Assembly (NCBI GenBank): GCA_017558545.1
Contig: JAFYUG010000320.1
Location: 1 to 5,481 of the forward strand
Length of the DNA stretch: 5,481 nt
Origin: Oscillospiraceae bacterium
Lineage (GTDB): Bacteria; Bacillota; Clostridia; Oscillospirales; Oscillospiraceae
Direction: 5' to 3'
Every line of letters begins with the position of its first letter. Position 1 is the first letter of the stretch. A program made the position numbers and the translations under genes. The notes beneath the pieces are model-generated. The model was not told where the DNA came from, did not search any database, and saw only the letters and a list, made by a program, of their open reading frames with translations. Shown one piece after another: positions 4,886 through 5,481 of the stretch.

Positions 4886-5386
4886 ATGAACCATATCTTC
4901 ACCCGCCGCTCCATGCGCAAGTATTTGGACAAGGCCGTGGAAAGTGAAAAATGCGAGAGAATACTCCGCGCCGCCATGCAGGCTCCCACAGGCCACAATG
5001 CTCAGGACTTTGAGTTCATCGTTGTCACCGACGAGGCCATGAGAGCCCATCTCAGCCTCCTTGGCCCTTACTCCCATTTTGCGGAGAAAGCCCCTCTCCA
5101 TATCATTGTCTGCGAAAACACCCTTCGCCAGTGGCCCAACAGTAACTGGCAGGGCAATCTTGGCGCCGTTTGCCAGAATATTCTCCTGCAGGTGGAGGAG
5201 GAAGGCTTGGGCGCTTGCTGGATAGGCGTTTGGCCTTACCCCGAGCGCATGGCTCATGTGAAGGCCGCCCTCTCCATCCCCGATGAAATCATCCCCTATG
5301 CCCTCATTTCCATAGGCTACAAGGAATATGAAAAGCGCGCTGATGACCGCTTTGACCCCGGGAAGGTGCATTATGAAAAATATTGA
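4886..5386 (+). CDS. Nitroreductase family protein (FMN-dependent oxidoreductase)
   Basis: 166-aa protein of the short nitroreductase type, a homodimeric cytoplasmic flavoprotein fold that uses NAD(P)H. The FMN-phosphate binding start FTRRSMRKY (5-13) is present, followed by AAMQAPTGHNAQDFEFIVV (29-47), the usual 'A..AP(S/T)..N.Q' flavin loop. The helix NLGAVCQNILLQVEEEGLGACWIGVWP (91-117) carries the conserved QN and GLG.CWIG elements. The C-terminus ends in DDRFDPGKVHYEKY, the arm usual in clostridial members. Length matches the family (about 165-175 aa). The physiological substrate cannot be told from sequence; such enzymes reduce nitroaromatics or quinones in assays, or serve as general flavin reductases. 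The last 14 nt overlap the next gene, a probable mtnA, so the two are likely co-expressed. Confidence 0.93.
   Translation: MNHIFTRRSMRKYLDKAVESEKCERILRAAMQAPTGHNAQDFEFIVVTDEAMRAHLSLLGPYSHFAEKAPLHIIVCENTLRQWPNSNWQGNLGAVCQNILLQVEEEGLGACWIGVWPYPERMAHVKAALSIPDEIIPYALISIGYKEYEKRADDRFDPGKVHYEKY
5361..5368 (+). promoter_or_regulatory. Ribosome binding site of the probable mtnA
   Basis: GGAAGGTG inside the end of the nitroreductase gene. The GGAAGG core ends 6 nt before the ATG at 5373, supporting a start that overlaps the upstream gene. Confidence 0.65.
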
Positions 5387-5481
5387 AGTCAGTCTTATGA
5401 GTCAGAGCGTTGACCATGTTCGCCTCAGCCGCGACGGCAAAACTCTCATCATCCTTGACCAGAGCCGCTTGCCCAACCATA
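5373..5481 (+). CDS. mtnA: Probable S-methyl-5-thioribose-1-phosphate isomerase, N-terminal fragment (3' end outside window)
   Basis: Only the first 36 codons are present, and the frame runs off the right edge without a stop. The segment VRLSRDGKTLIILDQSRLPNH matches the opening beta-strands of MtnA, whose members read roughly 'V....G.L.(I/L)(I/L)DQ..LP' near residues 10-30. MtnA converts methylthioribose-1-phosphate to methylthioribulose-1-phosphate in the methionine salvage pathway and belongs to the eIF2B-alpha-like fold family. The catalytic residues lie beyond the window, so the call rests on this short motif. The start at 5373 overlaps the nitroreductase by 14 nt and has a good ribosome site. 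A later in-frame ATG at 5397 is less well placed. A related eIF2B-like sugar-phosphate isomerase is the main alternative. Confidence 0.75.
   Translation, partial: MKNIEVSLMSQSVDHVRLSRDGKTLIILDQSRLPNH

Noticed and set aside
4862..5371. 169-codon minus-strand frame
   Set aside because: Codon-aligned shadow of the nitroreductase, which has a strong ribosome site and clear family motifs.

Overview
The window looks like chromosomal DNA from a mid-GC Clostridia-type Firmicute. The evidence is strong AGGAGG-type Shine-Dalgarno sites, tightly packed genes, frequent ATA isoleucine codons, a YtrA-type GntR/ABC transporter operon, and a GC-rich double-hairpin intergenic repeat of the sort common in gut Clostridia. 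Species cannot be fixed from the sequence alone.

Layout: two divergent gene blocks are separated by an intergenic region of about 300 bp. The left block (minus strand, reading leftwards) is a three-gene operon: a 120-aa YtrA-type GntR repressor, an ABC ATPase, and a large ABC permease of at least 610 aa that runs off the left edge. The genes overlap by 4 nt and 26 nt, so translation is probably coupled. The permease is the largest gene in the window and lacks a stop only because the window ends.

The intergenic region (3059-3362) holds, in order, a YtrA-style operator (AGTGTA-N13-TACACT) overlapping the -10 of a strong TTGACA promoter for the regulator operon, a roughly 142-bp MITE-like inverted-repeat element whose two arms each fold into two hairpins, and a TATAAT promoter for the rightward block.

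The right block (plus strand) is yitT (DUF161/DUF2179 membrane protein), pcp (pyroglutamyl peptidase I, catalytic Glu/Cys/His all present) starting 4 nt after yitT, a small FMN nitroreductase, and the first 36 codons of a probable mtnA (methylthioribose-1-phosphate isomerase), which overlaps the nitroreductase by 14 nt.

The left operon is probably an autoregulated stress-type ABC transporter, by analogy with Bacillus subtilis ytr (cell-envelope antibiotic response). The right block combines a membrane protein of unknown substrate with small metabolic enzymes (N-terminal pyroglutamate removal, flavin redox, methionine salvage). I see no clearly new defence or mobile system. The points most worth a second look are the operator architecture and the covarying double-hairpin repeat.
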